This document shows, piece by piece, positions 7,971 through 17,679 of a DNA stretch of 64,000 nucleotides. The stretch's first letter is position 1. Each line of letters opens with the position of its first letter. Below the pieces are notes generated by a model. It made no database searches. It saw only the letters and a program-made list of their open reading frames with translations, and was not told the DNA's origin. A program made the translations under genes and the position numbers. Source of the stretch: Chloroflexota bacterium (GTDB lineage Bacteria > Chloroflexota > Anaerolineae > Anaerolineales > Anaerolineaceae); assembly GCA_012517865.1 (NCBI GenBank), contig JAAYUC010000009.1, positions 53,710 through 117,709 on the forward strand, read 5' to 3'.

Positions 7971-9571
7971 GCTTTCACCTCGCTGCCGCGCAGCGCCTGC
8001 GGTTGTACCGCGCGCCATTCCGCGTCCCGGGTAGCCTGTTCGTACGCGTAAGCCGCCCGCAGAATGATATCTTCGCGGAAATCCATGCCAAAAAACTGCA
8101 CGCCGATGGGCAGCCCTTGCGGGTCCAGGCCGGCGGGAATGCTGACAGCCGGGATGCCGGCGTGATTGCCGGCCACAGTCATCTGGTCGGAGTACTGCAT
8201 CAGGACTGAATCGCCCATCACCTCGCCGCGGCGGAAAGCGGTGGTCGGTGTGGTGGGCGTCAGCAGCGCGTCCAGGCGGTACGCGCCGTTGGGGTCAAAG
8301 GCGCGTTCAAAGTCCGAACGAATCATCGAGCGCACGCGCAGGGCTTTTTGATAGTATTGGGCGCTGTGCTGTGCCGCGCTCACGTACATGCCCATCAGGA
8401 TGCGCAGCTTGGGCTGCAGCCCAAAGCCTTCGGCGCGCGTGGCGCGGTAAAGTTCGCTCAGGTCCAGGGCTGGTTTCCTGGCGCGGTAGCCGTACTTGAC
8501 GCCGTCGAAGCGGTGCAGGTTGGAAGCCGCTTCCACGCGGGAAATGACAAAATAAGCAGGGATGCCGTGGCGGGCATTGGGCATCGGCACGTTTTCTACG
8601 ATTTCCGCGCCGAGCTGCGCCAGCACTTCAGCTACAGCGCGTACAGAAGTGTTCATCTCCGGTTGAATGGCCTGAATGCTCATTTCACCGGTCAGGGTGT
8701 CTGGATAGGTGATGTGGTCATAATCCGGCGAAATTCCAATACGCATTCCGCGCACGCCTTCTTCCAGCGCTGCCAGATAGTCCGGTACCGGAGCAACCGC
8801 GCTGGTGCTGTCTTTGGGGTCGGCGCCCGCCAGCACCTGCAGCATCAGGGCCGCGTCTCTCACGTCGCGCGCCAGCGGACCAGGGCAGTCCAGCGAGGAG
8901 CCAAAGGCAATCAGGCCGTAGCGGGAAGTGCGGCCGTAGGTGGGTTTCAGGCCGACCACTCCGCAGAACGCCGCCGGCTGGCGGATGGAGCCGCCGGTAT
9001 CCGTGCCAAGGGAAAGCGGCACTTCGCGGGCGGCCACAGAAGCGGCCGAACCGCCGGAGGAACCGCCCGTGACGCGCTCGGTGTTCCACGGGTTATTCGG
9101 GTGCGGTTGAAAAGCGCTGGATTCACTTGAGGAACCGTAGGTGAATTCATCCAGGTTGGTTTTACCGATAATGAGCGCGCCGGCCTGCGCCAGACGCTCC
9201 ACCGTTGTGGCCGTATACGGCGGCCGGAAATTGTACAAAATGCGGGAAGCGGCTGTGGTGGTGGTGCCCTGCACGCAAAAGATGTCTTTAATCGAAACCG
9301 GCACACCAGCCAGCAGACCAGGGTCTTCGCCGCGCTCGAGCCGTGCCCGCACCTGCTCCGCCTGTCTGCGGGCAAGGTCCGCGGAGACTTCTATAAAGGC
9401 ATGCACCTTGCTTTCTTCAGCGGGGTCAGAGGTTTTGGGTTCCAGGCTGCCAGGAACGCCGTCCACCGCGGCAATCTGCTTCAGGTGGTCCTCCAGAACC
9501 TCCAGCGGAGAAAGCAAACCAGCGCGCACTTTTTGCGCAATTTGATAGGCCGAGAGTTGAATGCTGCTCAT
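7967..9571 (-). CDS. gatA: Asp/Glu-tRNA amidotransferase subunit A
   Basis: The product has 534 residues, somewhat longer than the usual 480-500. It is the amidase subunit that hydrolyses glutamine and passes ammonia to GatB. The amidase signature is intact: catalytic Lys in VSIKD, then GGSSGGSAASVA with the scissor Ser, and GTDTGGSIRQPAAFCG with the nucleophile Ser. Extra length lies in an N-terminal insert (about residues 38-52, PGSLEPKTSDPAEES) and a region around ILAGADPKDSTS. The ATG overlaps the gatC stop by four bases, and the three subunits are translationally coupled. Confidence 0.97.
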   Translation of the reverse strand: MSSIQLSAYQIAQKVRAGLLSPLEVLEDHLKQIAAVDGVPGSLEPKTSDPAEESKVHAFIEVSADLARRQAEQVRARLERGEDPGLLAGVPVSIKDIFCVQGTTTTAASRILYNFRPPYTATTVERLAQAGALIIGKTNLDEFTYGSSSESSAFQPHPNNPWNTERVTGGSSGGSAASVAAREVPLSLGTDTGGSIRQPAAFCGVVGLKPTYGRTSRYGLIAFGSSLDCPGPLARDVRDAALMLQVLAGADPKDSTSAVAPVPDYLAALEEGVRGMRIGISPDYDHITYPDTLTGEMSIQAIQPEMNTSVRAVAEVLAQLGAEIVENVPMPNARHGIPAYFVISRVEAASNLHRFDGVKYGYRARKPALDLSELYRATRAEGFGLQPKLRILMGMYVSAAQHSAQYYQKALRVRSMIRSDFERAFDPNGAYRLDALLTPTTPTTAFRRGEVMGDSVLMQYSDQMTVAGNHAGIPAVSIPAGLDPQGLPIGVQFFGMDFREDIILRAAYAYEQATRDAEWRAVQPQALRGSEVKA

Positions 9572-9888
9572 TTCGCCTCCTCACCGCCGCGGCGGAAATC
9601 CGGGACGCGAAAGTATTCTCCGTTGCTTTCCGGCGCCAGAGCAAGGATTGCCGCGGAATCGGGGAAGGGTAGCCATTCGTCCGGTCGGGGAGGGTTGCCC
9701 TGACAATCCAACCCGTGCAGGCTGGGCTGCACGCCCTCTGCCAGTTTAATCTCACTCAATTCCTTAACCGCCGCCAGCTGGTGATTGAGTTCCGTGCGCA
9801 GATACTCGCTTTCTTCGGGGGTCAGCTCCAGGGCGGCCAAAGTGACCAGCTTGGCAAATAATTCCGGCGTGATGTAGTCAGGCGTCAT
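9568..9888 (-). CDS. gatC: Asp/Glu-tRNA amidotransferase subunit C
   Basis: The product has 106 residues. The track begins at a GTG (9894), but AAGGAAG sits at the right distance from the ATG at 9888, which I take as the start. GatC is the small linker that wraps around GatA and stabilises the GatA-GatB contact. The sequence shows the family pattern: an N-terminal helix with LAALELTPEE, a second helix, and then PxxHGL..xNPPRPDE-like residues. It is the first gene of the gatCAB-(tRNA-Gly) unit. Confidence 0.93.
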   Translation of the reverse strand: MTPDYITPELFAKLVTLAALELTPEESEYLRTELNHQLAAVKELSEIKLAEGVQPSLHGLDCQGNPPRPDEWLPFPDSAAILALAPESNGEYFRVPDFRRGGEEAK

Positions 9889-9920
9889 AAACACTTCCTT
9901 TTGTCATTGCGTTACGCGTT

Positions 9921-9929
9921 ATTATAACA
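9921..9929 (-). promoter_or_regulatory. Extended -10 promoter of gatCAB
   Basis: TGTTATAAT on the minus strand lies about 33 bases before the gatC start. No good -35 hexamer stands 17 bases upstream, so this fits an extended -10 promoter. Confidence 0.6.
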
Positions 9930-9986
9930 AGTTTCCAGCCGCGCCTGCTGAAAGCTCTCCGGCTCTGTGTGGTTTGCCCGCCTGAA

Positions 9987-9995
9987 TGCTATAAT
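9987..9995 (+). promoter_or_regulatory. Extended -10 promoter of the GT-C gene
   Basis: TGCTATAAT ends eight bases before the first ATG (10004). The predicted transcription start falls at or next to that ATG. Confidence 0.6.
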
Positions 9996-10003
9996 CTCCA
10001 GGT

Positions 10004-12064
10004 ATGGAGACCGTAATGACTCCAGCCATCCCGAGCAAACAAAAAAAACGCCTCGACCCGCGACATTGGGGCGCGGAAAACTGGTTTTTCGCGGCCGGCC
10101 TGGCACTCTACCTGCTGACCCGCTTTATCCAGCTGGATAAATTTCCCATCTTTTTCTTCACCGATGAAGCCGTGCAGACCATGTCGGCAGTGGACCTCAT
10201 CGCGCGCGGCTTTAAGGACACAGCCGGCCGCCTGCTGCCGGTTTACTTTGAGAACGGCGGTCAGTACAACCTGAGCCTGTCCGTGTACTTGCAGCTGCTT
10301 CCGGCGCTGCTGCCGCGCTCGGTGTGGCTCACGCGCGGCATTTGCGCCTTGGTAACACTCGCGGTGCCGCTCAGCATTGGGCTGGCTTTGCGGGATTACT
10401 TTAAGGCGCGCGCCTGGTGGCTTGCGCCGGTGTTCGCCGCGGCAGTGCCAGCCTGGTTTCTCCATTCCCGCACCGCTTTTGAAACGAGCCTCGGCGCGGC
10501 AATGTTCAGCCTGTTCCTTTATTTCTATCTGGGTTACCGCCTGAAAAAGCGCAGCCTGCTGCCCACCGCGCTCATTTTTGGGGCGCTGGCATTCTATGCG
10601 TATAGCCCTCTCCAGGCTGTAGTTGTGCTCACTGGCGCCGCGCTTCTGATTGTCGATTGGCGCTACCACTGGCAGGATAAGCGCGCCCTGCTGGCCGGCC
10701 TGTTCGTGCTTGCCCTCGCGGCGCTGCCGTACGCGCTCTTTCGCATCACCCATCCCGAAGCGCTGACGTGGCACCTGACCCTATTGCATTCCTATTGGGT
10801 TTCCGACGCGTCTTTGCCAGCCAAAATTGGCGCATATCTGCGCAGTTACCTGAGCGGGTTGGACCCACGCTACTGGTTTTTCCCGAACCAGATAGACCTT
10901 GTAAGGCATCAAATGAAGGGCATGGGGCACTTTCCCCTGCTCAGCCTCCCGCTGGTCTTGCTGGGATTGGCGGAAGCCTTGCGCGGCTGGCGCGAACCTG
11001 CCAAAAGAACCATTCTAATCGCGCTGCTGGCCGCGCCCGGCGGCGCGGCGCTGGTCTCGCCAACCATCACGCGCCTGCTCGTGATGATTGTGCCGCTGTG
11101 CTTCCTCGCGCTGATTGGCACAGAAACTGCGCTTGCGCTGCTGAACCCCCAATCGCGGCTGCGTAAGCTGCTTCCATCGGTGTTCTGGGCTGTGTGGGCT
11201 GTGCTGAGCGCGTTCATGACTTATGACGCCCTGAAGAACGGCCCAACCTGGTTTGAAAATTACGGCATGTACGGAATGCAGTGGGGCGGGAAGACGCTCT
11301 TTGATGAAATCAAGGCTTTCGCGCGGGAAAACCCGGAAAAGAACATTTCCTTGAGCCCGAATTGGGCAAACGGCACCGATGTTATCGCGCGCTACTTTTT
11401 GGGAGACCCGCTGCCCATCACCGTGGGAGATATCGCTCCTTACACCCTGTACGAGCTGCCACTGGATAAGACCAGGGTCTTTGTGATGACTCCGGAAGAG
11501 TTTGATTGGCTGCCCAAAACTGGCAAATTTACCGATGTTGAAGTGCTGAAAGTGCTGCCCTATCCCAATGGGAAGCCGGGTTTCTACTTCATCTCTCTGC
11601 GGTATGTGGATGGCATCGCGGATGTCTTCGCGAAGGAGCAGGCGGAGAGGCGCAAGCCCAAAAGCGCCCAGCTAGAGCTGTTCGGGCAGCAGGCGCGGGT
11701 GCAGTACTCGCCGCTGGATATCAACGACATCTACCAGGCTTTTGACGGAGACTCCTCAACCCTTATCCGCACTTTTGAGGCCAATCCGCTGGTTATCAGC
11801 CTGGAATTCCCGCAGCCGGTCGCCCTCAGCCGGGTAACGGCGCTGATTGGCAACGCGGCCAGCCGACTGGAGGTGGAACTCACTCCCGCGGACGGCAGCG
11901 AGGCGGCGCGTTTCAGCGCGGAAACAGGCGGCTTTGCCCAGGTCAGCCCGCTAAGTGTGGAGTTTGGAGAACCGCGGAGCCTGACGGGGCTCAGGGTTTC
12001 TCTCTGGAACGTGAACGACGGAGAGCCGGCGCATGTCCACCTGTGGGAATTAATACTGGAATGA
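10004..12064 (+). CDS. GT-C family membrane glycosyltransferase (ArnT/PMT-like)
   Basis: The product has 686 residues. About 10-12 hydrophobic segments span residues 25-405, and an acidic motif (FFTDEAVQ, near residue 55) sits in the first extracytoplasmic loop, as in polyprenol-phosphate-sugar dependent GT-C enzymes. The C-terminal 280 residues are soluble. The last 130 or so look like a beta-sandwich of discoidin or carbohydrate-binding type (YQAFDGDSSTLIRTFEANP). The likely role is transfer of a sugar from a lipid carrier to a surface protein or glycan. The start may be the ATG at 10004 (leaderless) or the one at 10016, which has GGAG six bases upstream. Confidence 0.75.
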   Translation: METVMTPAIPSKQKKRLDPRHWGAENWFFAAGLALYLLTRFIQLDKFPIFFFTDEAVQTMSAVDLIARGFKDTAGRLLPVYFENGGQYNLSLSVYLQLLPALLPRSVWLTRGICALVTLAVPLSIGLALRDYFKARAWWLAPVFAAAVPAWFLHSRTAFETSLGAAMFSLFLYFYLGYRLKKRSLLPTALIFGALAFYAYSPLQAVVVLTGAALLIVDWRYHWQDKRALLAGLFVLALAALPYALFRITHPEALTWHLTLLHSYWVSDASLPAKIGAYLRSYLSGLDPRYWFFPNQIDLVRHQMKGMGHFPLLSLPLVLLGLAEALRGWREPAKRTILIALLAAPGGAALVSPTITRLLVMIVPLCFLALIGTETALALLNPQSRLRKLLPSVFWAVWAVLSAFMTYDALKNGPTWFENYGMYGMQWGGKTLFDEIKAFARENPEKNISLSPNWANGTDVIARYFLGDPLPITVGDIAPYTLYELPLDKTRVFVMTPEEFDWLPKTGKFTDVEVLKVLPYPNGKPGFYFISLRYVDGIADVFAKEQAERRKPKSAQLELFGQQARVQYSPLDINDIYQAFDGDSSTLIRTFEANPLVISLEFPQPVALSRVTALIGNAASRLEVELTPADGSEAARFSAETGGFAQVSPLSVEFGEPRSLTGLRVSLWNVNDGEPAHVHLWELILE

Positions 12065-12182
12065 AGCAAGAAGGCAGGCTGCTTACCATTCGGATGAGGC
12101 GGGCGGTATCCGCGGCGGAACCAACTTTCCGCCGGCGCGCTGAAATCTATAAAACCATCAAGATAATCCAAAAAGGAGTGGC

Positions 12183-12815
12183 ATGGGCGCAAAATTAACC
12201 CCCAAAGTAATCCTGGAAGGCACGCGGCTGACCTTCAAGACCGAAATCGCGTTCAGACTGAACGAGCATCCGCGTTTCGTTGGCCCCCGCAAGTACCGCT
12301 ACCACTCGCCGCTCATCTCCGCGGAATGGTGCGCCTTTACAAATTTCCCCTGGGGGCGCGGACTGATAAACTATCAGCCGGAAGAAGAAGCCCTGGCGAT
12401 GGAGACTTACCGCACCTGGGCGCGCCTGTTTGAGCTGCAGCGCTATTATTCCTGGATTATCGACCGGTTTCATCTTTCCACCCAGGCCTGCCAGCTGCAG
12501 ACCTACGGAAAATGCCCGGATTTTAGCTGGCTGGAGGAGCGGCTGCTGCCCCTCAATTTTCGGTTGATATTTTGCACGCGCAGCCCGGAATCCTTCGCGG
12601 CAGCGCGGGAAGAAAGGCTGAAAGTTTCCGGCAATCCGCGCCAGTACGACGACCTGGAGATTTTCAAGCGCGAACAAGAGTTGATGGAACGCCTGGTCTC
12701 CCAGAGCCGGCTGCCCTGCCTGCGTCTGGACCTCTCGGACAACGCGATTGACCTGGCAGTGGAACGCGTGGTGGACTGGATGGAAGCCACGGGCGGTTTG
12801 AGCATGCCGGATTAA
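12183..12815 (+). CDS. P-loop kinase-like protein with degenerate Walker A
   Basis: The product has 210 residues. AAAGGAG stands five bases before the ATG. The N-terminus LEGTRLTFKTEIAFRLNEH lines up with the LEGxDGSGKST start of thymidylate/deoxynucleoside kinases. The second Gly of the P-loop is Phe (GTRLTFKT), but Lys-Thr are kept. A DRFHLS motif further on matches the DRYxxS motif of dTMP kinase-like proteins. It may be a nucleoside or small-molecule kinase, or a nucleotide-binding relic. It precedes a Nudix hydrolase gene by 23 bases, which fits a nucleotide-related theme. Confidence 0.55.
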   Translation: MGAKLTPKVILEGTRLTFKTEIAFRLNEHPRFVGPRKYRYHSPLISAEWCAFTNFPWGRGLINYQPEEEALAMETYRTWARLFELQRYYSWIIDRFHLSTQACQLQTYGKCPDFSWLEERLLPLNFRLIFCTRSPESFAAAREERLKVSGNPRQYDDLEIFKREQELMERLVSQSRLPCLRLDLSDNAIDLAVERVVDWMEATGGLSMPD

Positions 12816-12838
12816 CCCGGCGGGCAGGAGGCGTGACC

Positions 12839-13303
12839 ATGAAAGACCGGGTCAGAAATTCAGTCAAAGCGGTCATTATCCAGGCGGGGAAAATCCTGCT
12901 TGTGCAAAAAGCTGACATACTTGGCGCTTACACAGTTCTGCCCGGCGGAGGGCAAAGAGCAGGCGAGCCCTTGCCCGAAGCGCTGCGGCGGGAATGTCTG
13001 GAAGAAATCAATGCGCAGGTGACGGTAGGGGAGCTGCTATTCGTGCGCGATTACATCAGCGAGCACCACGAATTCGCGGATATCTCGGGGCATGTTCATC
13101 AGGTCGAGTTTCTTTTTGCCTGCTCTGTTTGCGCGGAGTACCAACCCGCCAGCGGAAGCGAACCGGACCGCGGGCAGCAGAACGTGATGTGGGTGCCGTT
13201 GGAAAACTTGGAGCAGGCCAACTTTTACCCCCGCGCGCTTGTAAAACACTTGCGGCGCCTCAGCGAGGCACATCAGCCGGTTTACCTGGGAGATGTCAAC
13301 TGA
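12839..13303 (+). CDS. Nudix hydrolase
   Basis: The product has 154 residues. I chose the ATG at 12839 because AGGAGG is seven bases upstream. The track start is a GTG two codons earlier. The Nudix box is complete in its catalytic acids: GGGQRAGEPLPEALRRECLEE, followed by I-N in place of the common T-G. Nudix enzymes cleave a nucleoside diphosphate linked to another group, using Mg2+ on the glutamates. The substrate cannot be read from sequence. C-terminal WVPLENLEQANFYP is typical of MutT-like family members. Confidence 0.88.
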   Translation: MKDRVRNSVKAVIIQAGKILLVQKADILGAYTVLPGGGQRAGEPLPEALRRECLEEINAQVTVGELLFVRDYISEHHEFADISGHVHQVEFLFACSVCAEYQPASGSEPDRGQQNVMWVPLENLEQANFYPRALVKHLRRLSEAHQPVYLGDVN

Positions 13304-13357
13304 CCTGACCGCCAGGCGGCAGGATTGCACAGCAAATCCGCGGTTTTTTCGTAAAGG

Positions 13358-13363
13358 TATAAT
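13358..13363 (+). promoter_or_regulatory. -10 box for the dynamin-like gene
   Basis: TATAAT lies 43 bases before the ATG at 13407, within the longer ORF-track version of the gene. This supports the later start. Confidence 0.5.
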
Positions 13364-13406
13364 ACTCACAGAGCTTTTCGTGCGCTCCGCGCTCAAGGAG
13401 ATAAGT

Positions 13407-15155
13407 ATGCGCCAGACCTTGCTTACCAATGACCAACTGCTGCACCTGCAAAAAGAAAAAACAGTGCTGAATGAAGCCGTCAATTTGCTATCGGCTTTTG
13501 CGCTCCCGCGGGAAGCTTTAGACGCGCTGGAAAACGCCGCGCGTCAGCTGGATGAACTCTTTCTGCTCGTGGTAGTTGGGGAATTTAACTCGGGAAAAAG
13601 CGCGCTGATTAACGCCCTCCTGGGCGAACGGATCTTGCGCGAAGGCGTTACGCCAACGACCGCGCGAGTCACCCTGGTGCGTTGGGGCGAAAAACCCGGC
13701 GAACAAATCGTCGATGACGGCTTCGCGATTTTTACCTACCCGCTTGATTTGCTTAAAGAAATCAATATCGTGGATTCCCCAGGCACGAACGCGATTATCC
13801 GCCAGCACGAAATCCTGACAAATGAGTATGTGCCGCGCAGCGACCTGGTCCTGTTCACCACTTCGGCGGACCGTCCGCTGACCGAAAGTGAGCGGCTCTT
13901 TCTCGAAAAAATCCTTTCCTGGGGCAAGAAGATTGTTCTGGTTGTCAATAAGGCGGATATCCTTGAAAACCAGGAAGCGGTGGAAGAAGTGCGTTCGTTT
14001 GTCTCCCGTCACACGGCGGGGATTCTTGGTGCCGAACCCGAGCTGTTTGTGGTTTCCGCCCGTCTTGGCCAGAAAGCTCTGCTGGCAGAAAACGCTGACC
14101 AAAAAGCTGCCTTGCGCGCCGAAAGCGGCATGGAAGCCCTGGAGACTTACATTACCAGGACTCTGGATGACCGCGCCAGACTGGGCCTGAAGCTGAACAG
14201 CCCGCTGGGAGTGGCCGAAAACGTGCTGCGTATGGCCCAGAGCCTCAATCGGGAGCAAGCCAAAGAATTGGAAGCCGACACGCGCCTTGTGGCGGACCTG
14301 GAAGGGATGCTGGGCGCCTACGATAAAGCGCTGCAGTCCGAAATCGTGCCGCGCCTGGCGGAAGTTGAGAACGTCTTGCAGCGCTTTGAGGCGCGCGGGC
14401 AGGACTTTTTCGACAGCACCCTACGCCTGACCAACATCGGCAACCTGGCCAAGAGCGAAAAAATCAAAGCCAAATTTGAACAGGAAGTGCTCGCGGAGGT
14501 GCCGCAGGAAATTGAAGAAAAAGTCCGGGCGATGATTGACTGGCTGGTGGATAAGGATTTGAACGTCTGGTATCAGGTGATGGCCGCGCTTGAACGGCGC
14601 CAGGCTGCCGACCGCGCGAACCTGAACGGCTCCCATCTGAGCGCCCAGGCGGAGCGCCGCAAGGACTTGATGGAAAGCGTCGGGCAGACCATTCGGGGAA
14701 TTGTAAACAGCTACAACCGCAAGAAAGAGGCGGAAGAATTAAGCGCTTTTGTGGAAGGCGCGGTCGCGCAGACAGCCCTCTTTGAAGTCGGCGCGGTAGG
14801 CCTGGGCGCGCTGGTGGCCACGGCGCTGTTTTCTTCCGCGATGGATGTGACCGGAATCGTCGCGGCCGGCACGCTGGCGATACTGGGTTTGTTTGTGATT
14901 CCCTACAAACGCAAGCAGGTGAAGCAAAGTTTTAAAGAAAAAATGGAAGAGCTGCGTGCGAACCTGATGAACACCCTTTCCGCGACTTTCCGCCGGGAAT
15001 CGGAGTTGGCAATTCGCCGGCTGAACGGTAAAATTTCACCTTACACCGCGGAAGTGCGCGCCGACCAGGAGAAAATCAGCTCCGACGCGAGCAGCCTTTC
15101 CGCGCTGGAAACTTTACTCAAGGAGACCCGGGACGCGATTACTAAAGTCCTGTAA
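13407..15155 (+). CDS. Bacterial dynamin-like GTPase
   Basis: The product has 582 residues. I use the ATG at 13407 because AAGGAG precedes it, a TATAAT box stands upstream, and the extra 38 residues of the track ORF look non-coding. GTPase motifs are G1 GEFNSGKSA (about residue 59), G3 DSPGT and G4 NKAD. A long helical region follows, with a pair of hydrophobic segments near residues 450-495 (GLGALVATALF, GIVAAGTLAILGLFVIP) and a helical C-terminus. This is the layout of bacterial dynamin-like proteins, which bind and remodel membranes. A lipoprotein gene follows after 10 bases. Confidence 0.85.
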   Translation: MRQTLLTNDQLLHLQKEKTVLNEAVNLLSAFALPREALDALENAARQLDELFLLVVVGEFNSGKSALINALLGERILREGVTPTTARVTLVRWGEKPGEQIVDDGFAIFTYPLDLLKEINIVDSPGTNAIIRQHEILTNEYVPRSDLVLFTTSADRPLTESERLFLEKILSWGKKIVLVVNKADILENQEAVEEVRSFVSRHTAGILGAEPELFVVSARLGQKALLAENADQKAALRAESGMEALETYITRTLDDRARLGLKLNSPLGVAENVLRMAQSLNREQAKELEADTRLVADLEGMLGAYDKALQSEIVPRLAEVENVLQRFEARGQDFFDSTLRLTNIGNLAKSEKIKAKFEQEVLAEVPQEIEEKVRAMIDWLVDKDLNVWYQVMAALERRQAADRANLNGSHLSAQAERRKDLMESVGQTIRGIVNSYNRKKEAEELSAFVEGAVAQTALFEVGAVGLGALVATALFSSAMDVTGIVAAGTLAILGLFVIPYKRKQVKQSFKEKMEELRANLMNTLSATFRRESELAIRRLNGKISPYTAEVRADQEKISSDASSLSALETLLKETRDAITKVL

Positions 15156-15165
15156 CCGAAAAAAC

Positions 15166-16089
15166 ATGAGAGTTTTAATAAACACAAAGCACATTGCCCT
15201 TTTTTTGCTAATTTTTGCGCTTCTTATCAGCGCTTGCGCCGCGCCAACAGCTGTACCGCCGGCGGAAACACCCGCCGCGGTCATCCCGCTGGACCTGCAA
15301 GCCAAAGGTTCGTCGTTTAACGTTATTCAGGGCGGGTACAATTTTACCGCCCCTGCCGGCAGCGACGTCAGCATCAGCGGCTCCGGCACACTTATCAGCG
15401 CGCTGGATTCCTCTTTGCTTTTTTCGCTCAACGGCATCAACGAAATGTCCACCGAAAAAACGGATGAAGAAATCCTGGAGGCTCTGCTCACGTCCCTTTT
15501 TAGCGGAGGACAAAGCAGCTATAAGAAGTCCGCGCTGATTAGCGCTTCGGTGGAAGGGTATGAAGGAGCGGCTTACGATTTCTCCGGCAAATTCCTGGGT
15601 TCCCAGGTGGAAGGCCGCGCGCTGGTCATCAAACCGGAAGCCAGGCGCTATGTTTCCATCCTTGGGATGGCGGTGGTGGAAGATAATCAATCCTTATGGA
15701 CCACAACTGGTAAAGAGGCCTTTAATTACATCCTCTCCAGCTTCCGGATTCTGCCCGCCGAGGAGCTTTTAACCGCGGTCGTCTGCCCTGTTTCTCCCAA
15801 CGCGAAATACGGGTTTTCCCCCTCGGAAGCGATTAAGGTGGGCGGAGGCCTGTCGAGCGGACCATTGCGCGAGCGGGCTTATCTGGACAACCTGCTGACA
15901 AGCGACGGCAAGCCAATTACCTATACCTGGGTACGCTCGCTCGAATCGCCGGACAGTATTGTGGACGAATACACCCTGACAGTCAATGGCAAAGAAGTCA
16001 CGCTGTATTTGGACCAGTACTCTTACGGGGTCATCAACGCGCCGAGGGGTTTTGGCTGCATGGGAGCGTTTCCAATCAGCGAGCCGTAG
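15166..16089 (+). CDS. Putative lipoprotein
   Basis: The product has 307 residues. The N-terminal hydrophobic stretch ends in the lipobox LISAC (Cys about 24), followed by a Pro/Ala-rich linker. That predicts a membrane-anchored extracytoplasmic protein. The body is beta-rich and unrecognised. A PsbP/MOG1-like reading of residues 45-190 (FNVIQGGYNFTAPAG ... SFRIL) is possible but unproven. The start has no clear Shine-Dalgarno sequence and lies 10 bases after the dynamin-like gene, so it is probably cotranscribed with it. Confidence 0.7.
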   Translation: MRVLINTKHIALFLLIFALLISACAAPTAVPPAETPAAVIPLDLQAKGSSFNVIQGGYNFTAPAGSDVSISGSGTLISALDSSLLFSLNGINEMSTEKTDEEILEALLTSLFSGGQSSYKKSALISASVEGYEGAAYDFSGKFLGSQVEGRALVIKPEARRYVSILGMAVVEDNQSLWTTTGKEAFNYILSSFRILPAEELLTAVVCPVSPNAKYGFSPSEAIKVGGGLSSGPLRERAYLDNLLTSDGKPITYTWVRSLESPDSIVDEYTLTVNGKEVTLYLDQYSYGVINAPRGFGCMGAFPISEP

Positions 16090-16167
16090 GAAGAGCGCTG
16101 GTTGTGGTGCGGGAATAATCAGCCGGGGCTGATGAGGGGTTTGTCCGCACAGGAGCACGGGACACGC

Positions 16168-16204
16168 AAAAAAACAGGCGCGCTTGCCCAGCAAGTGCGC
16201 CTGT
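16168..16204 (-). terminator. Intrinsic terminator of pyrH
   Basis: The minus strand has a long stem (ACAGGCGCACTTGC / GCAAGCGCGCCTGT) followed by seven T residues, just after the pyrH stop. It also faces the convergent lipoprotein gene. Confidence 0.85.
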
Positions 16205-16228
16205 AATATTCCCTATAAACAGCACTAA

Positions 16229-16969
<741 letters not shown>

Positions 16970-16977
16970 TTAGAGCT

Positions 16978-17005
16978 AAAAATAGAGCCAACTCTTGGTT
17001 GGCTC
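16978..17005 (-). terminator. Hairpin with T-run between tsf and pyrH
   Basis: On the minus strand AGAGCCAAC/GTTGGCTCT (9 bp, 5-base loop) is followed by ATTTTT. It is placed to end or thin out rpsB-tsf transcription before pyrH. The T-run is short, so partial readthrough is likely. Confidence 0.65.
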
Positions 17006-17015
17006 TGGTTCGTTG

Positions 17016-17636
17016 CTATTCAGCGGGCTCCTGCTGCTTGGTGGTTTCTCCGAGCGTCCAGCGCACAAAGCGCCGAACAATCAGATTCTCGCCCAGGGAG
17101 CTGACCTTGTCAGTGATTAAATCCGCCACGGTTTTGGATTCATCGCGGATATATTTCTGATTCAAAAGGACGTGCTCATCCTTGAACTTCTTCATATAGC
17201 CTTCCAGAATCTTGGGGATGATGGCTTCGGGCTTGCCTTCCGCGCGCACCCGTTCGGTCACGGCGGCGGCTTCCGCTGCCAGGACCTCGGCGGGAATATC
17301 CGCTTCGGAGATGTAGGTAGGCTGCGCGGCGGCAATTTGCAGCGCGATTTCGTGCGCCAGCTCCTGGAAAGAAGCGGTTTTGGCGACAAAGTCAGTTTCA
17401 CAGTTCAGTTCCACCATCACGACCAGGCGGCCGTCGCTGTGGATATAGACTTCCAGGCGTCCTTCGGAAGCCACGCGGTCAGCGCGTTTTTCAGCGGTCT
17501 TCAGACCTTTTTCGCGCAGTTCCATCATCGCCTGTTCCATATTGCCGTTGGATTTCTCCAGAGCAGAGCGGCAGTCCATGATACCGCAGCCGGTCTTCTC
17601 ACGGAGTTCTTTGATCATGTCGATTGTAATTTGCAT
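17016..17636 (-). CDS. tsf: Elongation factor Ts
   Basis: The product has 206 residues, the short form with a single core domain, as in Thermus. EF-Ts releases GDP from EF-Tu. The N-terminal UBA-like module (MIKELREKTGCGIMDCRSAL) and the core motif VELNCETDFVAK, which contacts EF-Tu, are both clear. It follows rpsB by 43 bases, the standard bacterial pairing. AAGGAA precedes the ATG. The tuf partner gene is in this window at 54081. Confidence 0.97.
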   Translation of the reverse strand: MQITIDMIKELREKTGCGIMDCRSALEKSNGNMEQAMMELREKGLKTAEKRADRVASEGRLEVYIHSDGRLVVMVELNCETDFVAKTASFQELAHEIALQIAAAQPTYISEADIPAEVLAAEAAAVTERVRAEGKPEAIIPKILEGYMKKFKDEHVLLNQKYIRDESKTVADLITDKVSSLGENLIVRRFVRWTLGETTKQQEPAE

Positions 17637-17679
17637 TTTATTCCTTCTCGCGTCTGATGTTTAGTGCGTTGCCTCTGGA

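Noticed and set aside
8348-9130. 260-residue plus-strand ORF
   Set aside because: It is a shadow of gatA, which has an intact amidase signature.
13293-13406. N-terminal 38 residues of the track's dynamin-like ORF
   Set aside because: A TATAAT box and then AAGGAG lie inside this stretch, pointing to the ATG at 13407.
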